Positions 24,317 through 31,847 of a DNA stretch of 64,000 bases are shown here, in pieces. The notes below the pieces were generated by a model, which saw nothing but the letters and a program-made list of their open reading frames with translations, searched no databases and was not told the origin of the DNA. The translations under genes and the position numbers were made by a program. The stretch covers positions 953,753 to 1,017,752 of the forward strand of contig NZ_JQLN01000001.1 of the NCBI RefSeq assembly GCF_000744225.1, in the 5' to 3' direction. The DNA comes from Kitasatospora mediocidica KCTC 9733. GTDB taxonomy: Bacteria; Actinomycetota; Actinomycetes; Streptomycetales; Streptomycetaceae. Numbering within the stretch: position 1 is the first letter of the stretch; the number at the start of each line of letters is the position of its first letter.

Positions 24317-24811
24317 TCAGCCCTGCTGGAAGAGGTCCGCCGGGAGCGGCTTCAGCAGCTGGTAGAGGTCGTCCGCGATCGGCCGGTCCCAGGAGGCGAT
24401 GGTGACCTGCACGCTGTCGCTACGGTCGAACTGGGCGCAGAACACCCGCTCCTCGGAGACCTTGACCTTCTTCACGATCAGCAGGTCGTCGCCGAGCATG
24501 ACAGGGAAGTCCTCGGCGGAGACCAGCTCGACCGGCTCGTCGTTCTCCAGCGCCGCCAGCAGTTGTCTGACCTCGAACGGCACGCCGTCCTCGGCGTCCC
24601 GGGCCGGCGAGCCCTCGGGGAGATTGCCGATGAACATCACAGGTCCGCGGCCGCCGAACAGGTCGTACCGGAGGAAGATCCCCTGGCAACTCCCGTCCGG
24701 GCCGCTCATGATCGCTGCGCCGAAGTGGCCGGGCCAGTCGCCCGGATCCATCGCGAGTACGTCGAAGTCCGGGCCCGCTGGGGTGCCGGAACGTCGGCGG
24801 AGAAAAGACAT
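24317..24811 (-). CDS. Conserved-looking protein of unknown function (164 aa)
   Basis: A 164-residue soluble protein: basic start MSFLRRRSG, then a mixed alpha/beta sequence with PGDWPGHFGAAIMSGPDG, IFLRYDLFGGRGPVMFIGNLP and LLIVKKVKVSEERVFCAQF, ending in a LYQLLKPLPADLFQQG helix. The frame has consistent codon bias. I do not recognise the family and see no catalytic motif. It lies upstream of the flavoprotein transcription unit but 65 bp before its promoter. Its own promoter would be in the 24812-24900 stretch, back-to-back with the ncRNA promoter. Confidence 0.7.
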   Translation of the reverse strand: MSFLRRRSGTPAGPDFDVLAMDPGDWPGHFGAAIMSGPDGSCQGIFLRYDLFGGRGPVMFIGNLPEGSPARDAEDGVPFEVRQLLAALENDEPVELVSAEDFPVMLGDDLLIVKKVKVSEERVFCAQFDRSDSVQVTIASWDRPIADDLYQLLKPLPADLFQQG

Positions 24812-24895
24812 GCCGCCATCGTACGTGCACCCGGTGCGCACACCGGCACCGGGCGCCCCGCCGTGCGGCGGAAACTCCACGCTCCGAGACGAATG

Positions 24896-24925
24896 TTGAC
24901 GCTGAGCAACCGTCCGGGCTACGGT
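24896..24925 (+). promoter_or_regulatory. Promoter of candidate ncRNA
   Basis: TTGACG (24896-24901), 18-bp spacer, TACGGT (24920-24925) on the plus strand. No good ribosome site or protein-like frame follows. Confidence 0.5.
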
Positions 24926-24931
24926 CGCGGA

Positions 24932-25330
24932 TGTACGGCAGCTGCTGTGGGCGAGTTCCACGTGGGGGTGGTCTGCTGTGGCGCACCCCCGTGCGCCCGT
25001 CCTCCCATCGCGCCTCGTGGTACCCAGCGGCTGCAGCTCGACGGCAGTACACGCCTGTTCAAGCACCCTTTCACCCAAGCCTGGTTCGCGGGTTCCCCGA
25101 CCCGTTCGCACTCGCGGACCAGCCCGGGACACCGACGCGTGGGGGCGTTCGGATCCCGGGCACCGGCGGCCAGGACCTCTGGTCCCGCCGCCGACCTCCC
25201 GGCGACTGCCGTCCCTCCGGGGCCGGCATCGGGGAACTACCTCGGGAGGAGGCCCGGCTTCGCGAGCCGGGTCTACACAGCAGACGCCGTGCACGACCGC
25301 GTGGGGGCGGTCGGCACGGCGTCTGTCTGT
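24932..25330 (+). ncRNA. Candidate structured non-coding RNA (about 400 nt)
   Basis: The 578-bp gap 24812-25389 has no protein-like frame on either strand. On the plus strand it begins with a promoter (24896-24925) and ends in a very strong hairpin with a U-rich tail (25281-25330). Internal structure includes a hairpin AGGCCCGGCT/AGCCGGGTCT with a 5-nt loop (about 25249-25273) and a long-range match: GTCTGCTGTG (24971-24980) is exactly complementary to CACAGCAGAC (25276-25285). The latter overlaps the left arm of the terminal hairpin, so the two pairings are mutually exclusive. I found no signature of RNase P RNA, tmRNA, SRP RNA or a known riboswitch. It could be a 6S-like or other regulatory RNA, or an attenuated leader. 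Confidence 0.45.
25281..25330 (+). terminator. Strong intrinsic terminator
   Basis: CAGACGCCGTGC (25281-25292) pairs with GCACGGCGTCTG (25314-25325), continued inward by CGACCGC (25294-25300) with GCGGTCG (25307-25313). That is 19 bp with a one-base bulge and 6-nt loop, followed by TCTGTTTCT. Confidence 0.7.
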
Positions 25331-25346
25331 TTCTACGCGCTCACGG

Positions 25347-25377
25347 GCCCCGGGGAGGCCCCGGGGAGGCCCCGGAG
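25347..25377. repeat. 11-bp tandem repeat
   Basis: GGCCCCGGGGA repeated twice and then partially, just before the DUF397 stop. It can form alternative hairpins and may help terminate the convergent transcripts. Confidence 0.5.
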
Positions 25378-25389
25378 CCGCACGCGGGC

Positions 25390-25695
25390 TCACGTCAGGT
25401 CGAACTCGCCGTCCCGGGCGCCGAGCACGAAGGCGCGCCACTCGGCCGGGGTGAAGACCAGCACCGGCCCGTCGGGGAACCGGCCGTCCCGCATCCCGAT
25501 GTAGCCGTCCACGAAGGCGATCTGCACGTCACCGTCCTTGCCGTCGCCCTGGCTGCTGGAGAGCCAGGTGGCGTCGGTCAGGTCCAGTTGGGGCTTGCGC
25601 GCGCTGGGCACGGCCTCAGAGCCGCCGGCGCTCCCCTCGACGACCTCGCTGACGACCTCGCTGGCAGTCTCGCTGGCACCGATGTTGGCTGACAC
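25390..25695 (-). CDS. DUF397 domain protein
   Basis: A 101-residue protein. The C-terminal 60 residues match DUF397: DLTDATWLSSSQGD, then VQIAFVDGYIGMRDG and VLVFTPAEWRAFVLGARDGEFD. The N-terminal 38 residues are Ser/Glu/Ala-rich. DUF397 proteins are abundant in streptomycetes, usually encoded beside an XRE-family regulator and acting as small partners or antagonists of it; here no such gene is adjacent. GTG 25695 follows GGGAGGAG by about 8 nt, a strong ribosome site. Confidence 0.88.
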   Translation of the reverse strand: MSANIGASETASEVVSEVVEGSAGGSEAVPSARKPQLDLTDATWLSSSQGDGKDGDVQIAFVDGYIGMRDGRFPDGPVLVFTPAEWRAFVLGARDGEFDLT

Positions 25696-25772
25696 GTTCG
25701 TTGCTCCTCCCGACGATCCGGAGGCCAGGGTATCCGGGGCGGGCGACCTGGGCAGGGCACTTGGCCAGGTCT

Positions 25773-25799
25773 CATTCCTCCGGGTCGCATTCCTCCGGG
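25773..25799. repeat. 12-bp exact direct repeat
   Basis: CATTCCTCCGGG at 25773-25784 and 25788-25799, 15 bp apart, in the 255-bp divergent gap between the DUF397 and DhaM-like genes. On the minus strand each reads as a ribosome-site-plus-ATG, but the frames are out of register with DUF397. Otherwise I see nothing clear in this gap. Confidence 0.5.
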
Positions 25800-25950
25800 G
25801 AGGGCCCGCCCGCGCTGACGCCGCCTCACAAGTGCGGCGGATCCCGGCGCGGGCGCGGGACGGACGCCGTGCGGTTTGCGACAGTGGGCGGTGGGCAGCA
25901 CCGGTGCCGACGGGGGCGACCGGTTCCACCGAAGAGAGCGGGAGCAGCCG

Positions 25951-26457
25951 ATGGGCCACCGGGACAGCACCGACGCGGACGTCATCCCGATCCTCGACGC
26001 ACCCTCCGCGGTACGGGTGCCGAGCCAGGCACTGGTGCGGTCCGCCGCGTTGGGGCGGGTCGGCGTGGTGCTGGTGTCGCAGAGCCGGGACCTGGCCGAG
26101 GACGTCGCCGACCTCGCCCGGGCGGTGGCGCCCACCGACGACCCCGCCCCGGTCGCGGCCACCGGCGGACACCCGAGCGACGGCCTGGGCAGCAGCGCGC
26201 TGCTGATCGCCGCGGCCGCCCGCCGGGTCGACCAGGGCCACGGGGTCGTGGTGCTGGCCGACCTTCCGGCCGCCGTCCACACCGTGCAGGCGCTGCTGGC
26301 GACGGCGGACGAGCACGGGCTGCCGTTCCCCGTCCGGTTCGCCGACGCGCCGTTCGTGGAGGGCGCGGTGGCCGCGGTGCTGACCGCCTCGGCGGGCGGC
26401 GACCTGGCGGCCGTGCTGGACGCCGCCGAGGAGATGTACCGACAGGGGAAGGTGTAG
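25951..26457 (+). CDS. DhaM/PTS EIIA-Man-like protein lacking the phospho-acceptor His
   Basis: A 168-residue protein. Residues about 36-165 match the EIIA-mannose/DhaM domain: VGVVLVSQSRDLAEDVADL (about 37-55), the mid-domain VVVLADLPAAVHTVQALL, then FVEGAVAAVLTASAGGDLAAVLDAAEEM at the end (over about 135-162). In active DhaM the first motif reads V-S-H-S, with His carrying the phosphate; here it is V-S-Q-S (Gln44, codon CAG). There is an N-terminal extension of about 36 residues. No dhaK, dhaL or other PTS gene is nearby. It is most simply a non-phosphorylatable relative with a regulatory or structural role. ATG 25951 has GGAG about 7 nt upstream. Confidence 0.72.
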   Translation: MGHRDSTDADVIPILDAPSAVRVPSQALVRSAALGRVGVVLVSQSRDLAEDVADLARAVAPTDDPAPVAATGGHPSDGLGSSALLIAAAARRVDQGHGVVVLADLPAAVHTVQALLATADEHGLPFPVRFADAPFVEGAVAAVLTASAGGDLAAVLDAAEEMYRQGKV

Positions 26458-26617
26458 TCCCCGCCACCGGCGACTTCCGGCCACACCGCGTCGCCGTTCG
26501 GCTACGATCTGTGCGCACGGTCGCCGCGCGGGCATACAACCTTTCGCCGGGCGCATGCGTCTTGACTGCATCGAGCGATCTCATGCCGGGTCAGTCCGGC
26601 CGTGCCTGGAGGGAACC

Positions 26618-27610
26618 GTGCCGCGATCGGACACCACCTCGGCGTCCCCACCCCAGCCGTCACCGAGCCCGCCGCGGCCCGGACCGCCGCCCGCCACGGC
26701 CGGCGGTTCCACCGGCCGGCTGAGCCACTGGCTGCGCTACTCCCCCGCCCAGCCGCTCTTCCGCGCCCGGGCGGCCCGCCGGCTCGCCGTCCTCGCCTAC
26801 CGCCGGGTGACCGACCGCCGACGCTTCGGCGCCCAGCTGGACCGGCTCTGCCGGACGGCCGTCCCGATCTCGCTGCGCACCCTGGAACAGGCCGTGGCGG
26901 AGGGCCGGCCGCTGCCGCCGCGCAGCGTGCTGATCACCTTCGACGACGCCGACCGCGGCGTCCTGGAGTGCGCCCTGCCCGCGCTCAAGGCCCGCGGCCT
27001 GCCCGCCGTCGCCTTCGTGGTCACCGAGTTGGTCGGCACCGACCTGCCGTCCTGGCAGCAGGAGGCCGCCTTCCTCACCGCGCACGGCGGCCAGGCGCGG
27101 GCGCTCACGGCGGACGGCCAGGCCCGGCGGCTGGCCCAGCTGGCCGCGCTGCCCGACCCGGACCGCCGGCGCAGCCTGCACGAACTGCGGGTCAGCTGCA
27201 CGGCCCGCCCACCCCGCCAGGAGCGGCTGGCCCCCGAGGACCTGCGGGAGCTGGCGGCCGGCCGGGTCGCGATCGGCAGCCAGAGCCTGGGGGCGGCCGA
27301 GCTGCGCCGCTGCGACGACGCGACGGTGCGCACCGAGATCCTCTCGGCGCACCAGGCGCTGACCGGCTGGCTCGGCACCGCGCCGACGGCCTTCGCCTAC
27401 CCGGGCGGCGGCTACGAACCGCGCACGGCCGAGGTCCTGCGCGAACTGGGCTACCGGCTGGGCTTCCTGAGTGACCACCGGCTCAGCCGACGGCTGCCCG
27501 AGCAGGCCCTGCTGGTCAGCCGGCTACGGGTGGACGCCGCCGGCGGCCGGCACCACCTGGACACCGTGCTCTCCGGCCTGGACCCCGCGCTCAGCCGCTG
27601 GCGTACCTAG
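26618..27610 (+). CDS. NodB-like polysaccharide deacetylase homologue, probably inactive
   Basis: A 330-residue protein. It has a Pro-rich N-terminus (to about 30) and a NodB-type barrel with ITFDDADRG (Asp-Asp about 109-110), VLITFDD motif 1 intact, and FAYPGGGYEPRT (motif 3-like) near residue 263. Motif 2, normally S-H-x-x-x-H, reads GSQSLGAAEL: Gln222 and Ala226 replace both metal-binding His residues. Metal-dependent deacetylation is therefore unlikely, and a carbohydrate-binding or regulatory role is possible. GTG 26618 follows GGAGG by 4-5 nt and is preferred over ATG 26555. Its 3' end overlaps the convergent racemase gene by 87 bp. Confidence 0.75.
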   Translation: MPRSDTTSASPPQPSPSPPRPGPPPATAGGSTGRLSHWLRYSPAQPLFRARAARRLAVLAYRRVTDRRRFGAQLDRLCRTAVPISLRTLEQAVAEGRPLPPRSVLITFDDADRGVLECALPALKARGLPAVAFVVTELVGTDLPSWQQEAAFLTAHGGQARALTADGQARRLAQLAALPDPDRRRSLHELRVSCTARPPRQERLAPEDLRELAAGRVAIGSQSLGAAELRRCDDATVRTEILSAHQALTGWLGTAPTAFAYPGGGYEPRTAEVLRELGYRLGFLSDHRLSRRLPEQALLVSRLRVDAAGGRHHLDTVLSGLDPALSRWRT

Positions 27611-28366
27611 AAGACGACCCTGGAGGTAGTGCCCGGCGGCCGCCGGCAGGATGTCCGGGCGGCCGGTCGACAGGACGGTGAGGCTGCCGGTGCCCGTGCG
27701 GGTGACGGCGGCGACCCGGCGCAGGGCCTGGGCGGCGACGGCGTCGGCCGAGCCGAAGAACACCAGCGGCGCGGCCGGGTCCGGGATCGGCGCGACGGCC
27801 GCCCTGATCCGGTCGGCCACCAGTTCGTAGTGCGTGCAGCCGAGCACGAGAGCCGCGGTGCCCGGCGGGGTCAGCGCGGCCGCCGCCCGGATCGCCGCGT
27901 CGATCGCCGCGTCGTCGGCCCGCTCCACGGCGTCGGCCAGGCCCGGGCAGGGCACCTCGGTGACCTCCGCGCCCGTCGCGAAGTCGTTGATCAGCCCGCG
28001 CTGGTAGGCGCTGCCGGTGGTCGCCGGGGTGGCCCAGATCGCCACCGGGCCGCCGGCGGCCGCGGCCGGCTTGATCGCCGGGACGGTGCCGATCACCGGC
28101 AGCCCGGGTTCCAGCTCGGCCCGCAGTGTGGCCAGCGCATGCACCGAGGCGGTGTTGCAGGCGACCACGAGGGCGTCCGGCCGGTAGGCGGCCGCGGCCC
28201 GCGCACAGGCGAGCGCGTGTTCGGCGATGTCCTCGGGGGTCCGCGGACCCCAGGGCATGCCGTCCGGGTCGCTGGAGAGCACGAGATCGACGTCCGGCCG
28301 CAGCGCCCGCAGCGCGGCGGCCGCCGGGAGCAGTCCGATTCCAGAGTCCAGCAGTGCGATCTTCAC
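27524..28366 (-). CDS. murI: Glutamate racemase (Asp/Glu racemase family)
   Basis: A 280-residue protein with the glutamate-racemase layout: LLDSGIG near the start (catalytic-side Asp/Ser), VVACNTAS (first catalytic Cys, about 71-78) and LGCTHYEL (second Cys, about 180-187). The family interconverts L- and D-glutamate for peptidoglycan synthesis in the cytosol. GTG 28366 is chosen because the family begins a few residues before the DSG motif; AGG lies 9 nt upstream. The C-terminal 25 residues beyond the conserved core lie in the 87-bp overlap with the deacetylase-like gene. A second, essential murI may exist elsewhere, so a paralogue role remains possible. Confidence 0.82.
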   Translation of the reverse strand: MKIALLDSGIGLLPAAAALRALRPDVDLVLSSDPDGMPWGPRTPEDIAEHALACARAAAAYRPDALVVACNTASVHALATLRAELEPGLPVIGTVPAIKPAAAAGGPVAIWATPATTGSAYQRGLINDFATGAEVTEVPCPGLADAVERADDAAIDAAIRAAAALTPPGTAALVLGCTHYELVADRIRAAVAPIPDPAAPLVFFGSADAVAAQALRRVAAVTRTGTGSLTVLSTGRPDILPAAAGHYLQGRLLGTPAAERGVQAGEHGVQVVPAAGGVHP

Positions 28367-28437
28367 GAGAATCGACCTTAGTCGATCCGGGCGTCGCACC
28401 CCTGACAACGGCCCCGCTGCGACAGACTTCCCCCGTG

Positions 28438-29601
28438 ATGGTGCTGCTGTGGGTGAGTCTGCTGTCGGTGCTGTGCTGGGTGTGGCTGGCGTGCTGCCAG
28501 GGGTTCTTCTGGCGGACGGACGTCCGGCTGCCCGAGCGGCGCCCACCGGCGGCCTGGCCGTCGGTCGCGGTGGTGGTGCCGGCCCGGGACGAGGCCGAGG
28601 TGCTGCCGCTGAGCCTGCCGGGGTTGCTGGCGCAGCGGTACCCGGGGTCGGCCCGGGTGATCCTGGTGGACGACCACAGTACGGACGGCACGGCGCAGGT
28701 CGCCCGGCAGCTGAGCGCGGGCAACACCACCGGCGCACTCCCGCTCACCGTCGACACCCCGCCGCCGCTGCCGCCGGGGTGGACCGGCAAGCTCTGGGCC
28801 GTGCGGCACGGCGTCGAGACGGCGGGCGGGGTCGACTATCTGCTGCTCACCGACGCCGACATCGCTCACGGCCCCGACACGCTGGCGGCGCTGGTGGCCG
28901 CCGCCGAGACCCAGCGCCTGGACCTGGTCTCCCAGATGGCCCGGCTGCGCACCGAGAGCGGCTGGGAGCGGCTGATCGTCCCGGCGTTCGTCTACTTCTT
29001 CGCCCAGCTGTACCCCTTCCGCCGCAGCAACCGCCCCGGCTCCCGGACGGCGGCGGCGGCCGGTGGCTGCTCGCTGGTGCGCCGCGACGCGTTGGAGCGT
29101 GCGGGCGGGATCGCGGCGATCCGCGGCGCGGTGATCGACGACGTGTCACTCGCCCGCGCGGTCAAGCGCAGCGGCGGGCGCACCTGGCTCGGCCTGGCCG
29201 AGCGCACCCCCGCCCTGCGGGTGGACAGCGTGCGCCCCTACCAGGGCCTCGGCCCGCTCTGGCGGATGGTCTCGCGCAGCGCGTACGCGCAGCTGCGGCA
29301 CTCGCCGCTGCTGCTGATCGGCACAGTGCTCGGGCTGGCGCTGGTCTACCTGGTGCCGCCGGTCGCGACGATCACCGGCCTGGTGACGGGCGACCCGGCG
29401 CTGCTGGCCGCCGGCGCCGTCGCCTGGACGCTGATGGCCGGGACCTACCTGCCGATGGTGCGCTACTACGGCCGGCCGGCCCCGGCGGCGTTGCTGCTGC
29501 CGTTCACCGCGCTGCTCTATCTGCTGATGACGGTGGACTCGGCGGTACAGCACTGGCGCGGCCGCGGCGCCGCCTGGAAGGGGCGCACCTACAGCGGTTA
29601 G
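28438..29601 (+). CDS. HpnB-like membrane glycosyltransferase family 2
   Basis: A 387-residue protein. It has an N-terminal membrane anchor (VLLWVSLLSVLCWVWLACC), a GT-A domain with VAVVVPARDEAEVLPLSL (about 44-61), LVDDHSTDGT (about 78) and TDADIAHGP (about 139, the metal-binding DxD-like site), then a DDVSLARAVKRSGG acceptor-side motif (about 238), and two or three C-terminal membrane helices. This matches HpnB-type enzymes of hopanoid or lipid glycosylation at the cytoplasmic membrane, but no hopanoid genes are adjacent. The start is ATG 28438 or the overlapping GTG 28435; neither has a strong ribosome site. The stop is 6 bp from the convergent DsbA-like gene. Confidence 0.8.
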   Translation: MVLLWVSLLSVLCWVWLACCQGFFWRTDVRLPERRPPAAWPSVAVVVPARDEAEVLPLSLPGLLAQRYPGSARVILVDDHSTDGTAQVARQLSAGNTTGALPLTVDTPPPLPPGWTGKLWAVRHGVETAGGVDYLLLTDADIAHGPDTLAALVAAAETQRLDLVSQMARLRTESGWERLIVPAFVYFFAQLYPFRRSNRPGSRTAAAAGGCSLVRRDALERAGGIAAIRGAVIDDVSLARAVKRSGGRTWLGLAERTPALRVDSVRPYQGLGPLWRMVSRSAYAQLRHSPLLLIGTVLGLALVYLVPPVATITGLVTGDPALLAAGAVAWTLMAGTYLPMVRYYGRPAPAALLLPFTALLYLLMTVDSAVQHWRGRGAAWKGRTYSG

Positions 29602-29607
29602 GACTTG

Positions 29608-30297
29608 TCAGTGCTTGGCCGCAGGCACCTGCTGCTGGAGCAGGTCGTCCAGCACCGCGGGCATCCGGTCCACGCCGCCGGCCTGGACCGGCCCGGTGCG
29701 GTAGCTGCCCTGGACGACGAGGCTGGGCAGCTCGGTGACCTCGTAGCGCGCCAGCTCCTTCGAGGCCTGCGCGGTCTCCCGGCCCACCTCGTCGGACTCG
29801 TACGCGGCGCGGAACCGCTGCGCGTCCACCTGCTGCCCGGCCGCCCAGCCGGCGGCCAGGTCCTCGGTGGTGAGGTCGAGGCCCTCGCCGCGGACGGCGC
29901 GGAAGACGGCGCTCTGCAGGCGGTCCACCTCGCCGAGACGGTCGAGCGTGTAGAACAGCCGGGCGTGGGCCCGCTCGACGTCCTGGTCGGCGTTGTCGGA
30001 CCAGACGGCGGGGATCCGGCGGAGCACCACGTCGGACGGGCGGTGCGCGGCCCAGTCCTCCAGCGGCTGCTCCAGCAACTGCGAGTGCTCGCAGCCGTAC
30101 CAGAAGACCTCGACCACCTCACGGCGGGCCGAATCGGCCACCGGTTGGGGGTGCTGGAGGCGGACATAGCTGCCGCCCTCACGCGGCGCCGGAGCACCGG
30201 AGGGCACCGCGGCCACCGCCGCCCCCGGCGTCGAGGCCACCCCGAGGGTCAGACCGGCGGAGACGAGCAGGACGACGAGGCGCGAGACAGACGTCAT
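29608..30297 (-). CDS. DsbA-like secreted thioredoxin-fold protein with altered active site (CEHS)
   Basis: A 229-residue protein with an N-terminal signal peptide (hydrophobic core about 7-22, Ala-rich cleavage region about 24-31). The DsbA fold shows VVEVFWYGCEHSQLLEQPL (active site about 69-72), an inserted helical domain, and a cis-Pro loop VTELPSLVVQG. Canonical DsbA reads C-P-H-C; here it is C-E-H-S, so the resolving Cys is missing. It should act outside the membrane, perhaps as a mono-thiol exchanger or holdase rather than a dithiol oxidase. It is transcribed divergently from a GT4 gene. A 12-bp inverted repeat lies between the two. Confidence 0.82.
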   Translation of the reverse strand: MTSVSRLVVLLVSAGLTLGVASTPGAAVAAVPSGAPAPREGGSYVRLQHPQPVADSARREVVEVFWYGCEHSQLLEQPLEDWAAHRPSDVVLRRIPAVWSDNADQDVERAHARLFYTLDRLGEVDRLQSAVFRAVRGEGLDLTTEDLAAGWAAGQQVDAQRFRAAYESDEVGRETAQASKELARYEVTELPSLVVQGSYRTGPVQAGGVDRMPAVLDDLLQQQVPAAKH

Positions 30298-30355
30298 GGC
30301 GACACCGTGTCAGTTCGAGCGCCGGCACTGCCAGTTGCGCGCCGACAGGTCCCCC

Positions 30356-30383
30356 GATCGGCGCAACAGCGGTTGCGCCGATC
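30356..30383. promoter_or_regulatory. Perfect 12-bp inverted repeat in divergent gap
   Basis: GATCGGCGCAAC (30356-30367) and GTTGCGCCGATC (30372-30383) with a 4-nt loop, in the 230-bp gap between the DsbA-like and GT4 genes. It could be a shared operator, or an RNA/DNA hairpin. Confidence 0.5.
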
Positions 30384-30527
30384 CGGACACCCCGTCAGGG
30401 CGAGCGGCCCCGGGACACGTTCCGCCGTGGATTCCCTGGCGGGCGGGGCGTCCGGGCTGCGATGCTAGGCCCGGGCGATGGCCGGCATGGGAGGCCGACC
30501 AGGCGCCGCGTCAGGGGGATGAGTCGG

Positions 30528-31712
30528 ATGCATGTGCTCTACGTGATCGACAGCCTCAACCGGGTGGGCGGGGCCGAACAGGGGCTGCTGGCGCTGGCAC
30601 CACAGCTGGTGCACTCGGGCGTCAAGCTCGACGTCGCGTACCTGACGGCGTCCCCGGGCGGGTTCCAACCCGAGCTGGCCGCCGCGGGTGCCACCGTCTT
30701 CGGCGTGCACCACCGCGGCCGGGGCCGCACCGCCGCGGCGCTGCGAGCGCTGGTCCGCGAGCGCCGTCCCGATCTGGTGCACACCACGCTGTACGAGTCG
30801 GACGTGCTCGGCCGGGCCGCGGCGCTGGCCGCCCACACGCCGGTGGTCTCCAGCCTGGTCAACCCCGCCTACGGGCCCGAACACCTGCACGCGCGCGGGC
30901 TGAGCCCGTGGCGGATGCGGGCCGCGCAGGCGGTGGACGCGGCGACCGCCCAGGGCACCCGCCGCTTCCACGCGCTGACCCGGCACGTGGCGGGCGCGAT
31001 GGCCGGTCGGCTGCGGATACCGGCCGGCCGGATCGACGTGGTGCCGGCCGGGCGCGATCCGGAGGTGCTGGGCACGGTCACGGCAGAGCGGCGGGCAGCC
31101 GTGCGGGCCGGCCTCGACCTGGCGCCGAACACCCCGGTGGTGCTGGCGGCGGCGCGCCAGGCGTACCAGAAGGGGCTCGACGTCCTGCTCACCGCCTGGC
31201 CTCGGGTGCTGCACGGCGCTCCCGAGGCCGTCCTGCTGCTGGCCGGGGACCCGGGACCGGAGAGCGCGCGGCTGCACGCGCTGGCCGCGGCAGCCGGGGT
31301 CGGGGAGCGGGTGCGGTTCCTCGGACCGCGCGGCGACGTCTACGACCTGATGGCCGCCGCCGACGTGTTCACCGTGCCGTCCCGTTGGGAGGGCCTGGGC
31401 AGCGCCGCCATGGAGGCGATGGGCGTCGGCGTCCCACTGGTCTGCTCCGACGTGCCGGCGCTGCGCGAGACGGTGCGCTCGGAGGACTACGCGGTGCTGG
31501 TGCCGCCGGAGTCCCCGGAGCGACTGGCCGCCGCCCTGGGCGCGGTGCTCGCCGACCCGGGCGCCTCGACCGGCCGCGTCCAGGCCGCCCGGGCGCGCTT
31601 CCTGACCAATTTCACGCTCCACCAGGTCACCGCCCAGATGGTGGACTTCTACGAGCGTTCGCTGCACTCCCGGCGGGGAATGGCGGCACAGGTGCGTGCA
31701 CGGACACTCTGA
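30528..31712 (+). CDS. Glycosyltransferase family 4 (GT-B)
   Basis: A 394-residue GT-B enzyme: the N-domain starts MHVLYVIDSLNRVGGAEQGL (GGAEQ acceptor-side loop), the C-domain has VLAAARQAYQKGLDVLL (about 205) and the sugar-nucleotide-binding E-x7-E region PSRWEGLGSAAMEAMGVGVP (about 284-303). Family 4 enzymes transfer sugars from NDP- or lipid-linked donors. No acceptor is predictable; cell-envelope glycans are typical. ATG 30528 is preferred (AGGGGG 9 nt upstream) over ATG 30519, where that sequence abuts the codon. No glycan cluster is adjacent. Confidence 0.82.
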   Translation: MHVLYVIDSLNRVGGAEQGLLALAPQLVHSGVKLDVAYLTASPGGFQPELAAAGATVFGVHHRGRGRTAAALRALVRERRPDLVHTTLYESDVLGRAAALAAHTPVVSSLVNPAYGPEHLHARGLSPWRMRAAQAVDAATAQGTRRFHALTRHVAGAMAGRLRIPAGRIDVVPAGRDPEVLGTVTAERRAAVRAGLDLAPNTPVVLAAARQAYQKGLDVLLTAWPRVLHGAPEAVLLLAGDPGPESARLHALAAAAGVGERVRFLGPRGDVYDLMAAADVFTVPSRWEGLGSAAMEAMGVGVPLVCSDVPALRETVRSEDYAVLVPPESPERLAAALGAVLADPGASTGRVQAARARFLTNFTLHQVTAQMVDFYERSLHSRRGMAAQVRARTL

Positions 31713-31847
31713 CGGTCCGTCAACTCTCGTTTCCACGTTAGCTGGAGAGAGTGAGGCGGGTTGGACCGCACTCCCTCCGGTTGGCCAGGATGGCGGACGA
31801 GGGGGTGAGGTCATCACCCTCCGCCGATCCATCTGGAGTTCAACGCC

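Noticed and set aside
24932..25330. Known RNA classes (RNase P RNA, tmRNA, SRP RNA, cobalamin or c-di-AMP riboswitch)
   Set aside because: None of their conserved core sequences could be found by eye in this stretch on either strand.
24978..25454. A plus-strand open frame in the candidate ncRNA region
   Set aside because: Ser/Arg/Pro/Thr-rich, no motif, and it runs through the terminator hairpin. Treated as non-coding, although conservation of this frame would change that.
25773..25799. Twin ribosome-site-plus-ATG motifs as start of a longer DUF397 protein
   Set aside because: They are not in frame with DUF397, whose GTG at 25695 has its own good ribosome site.
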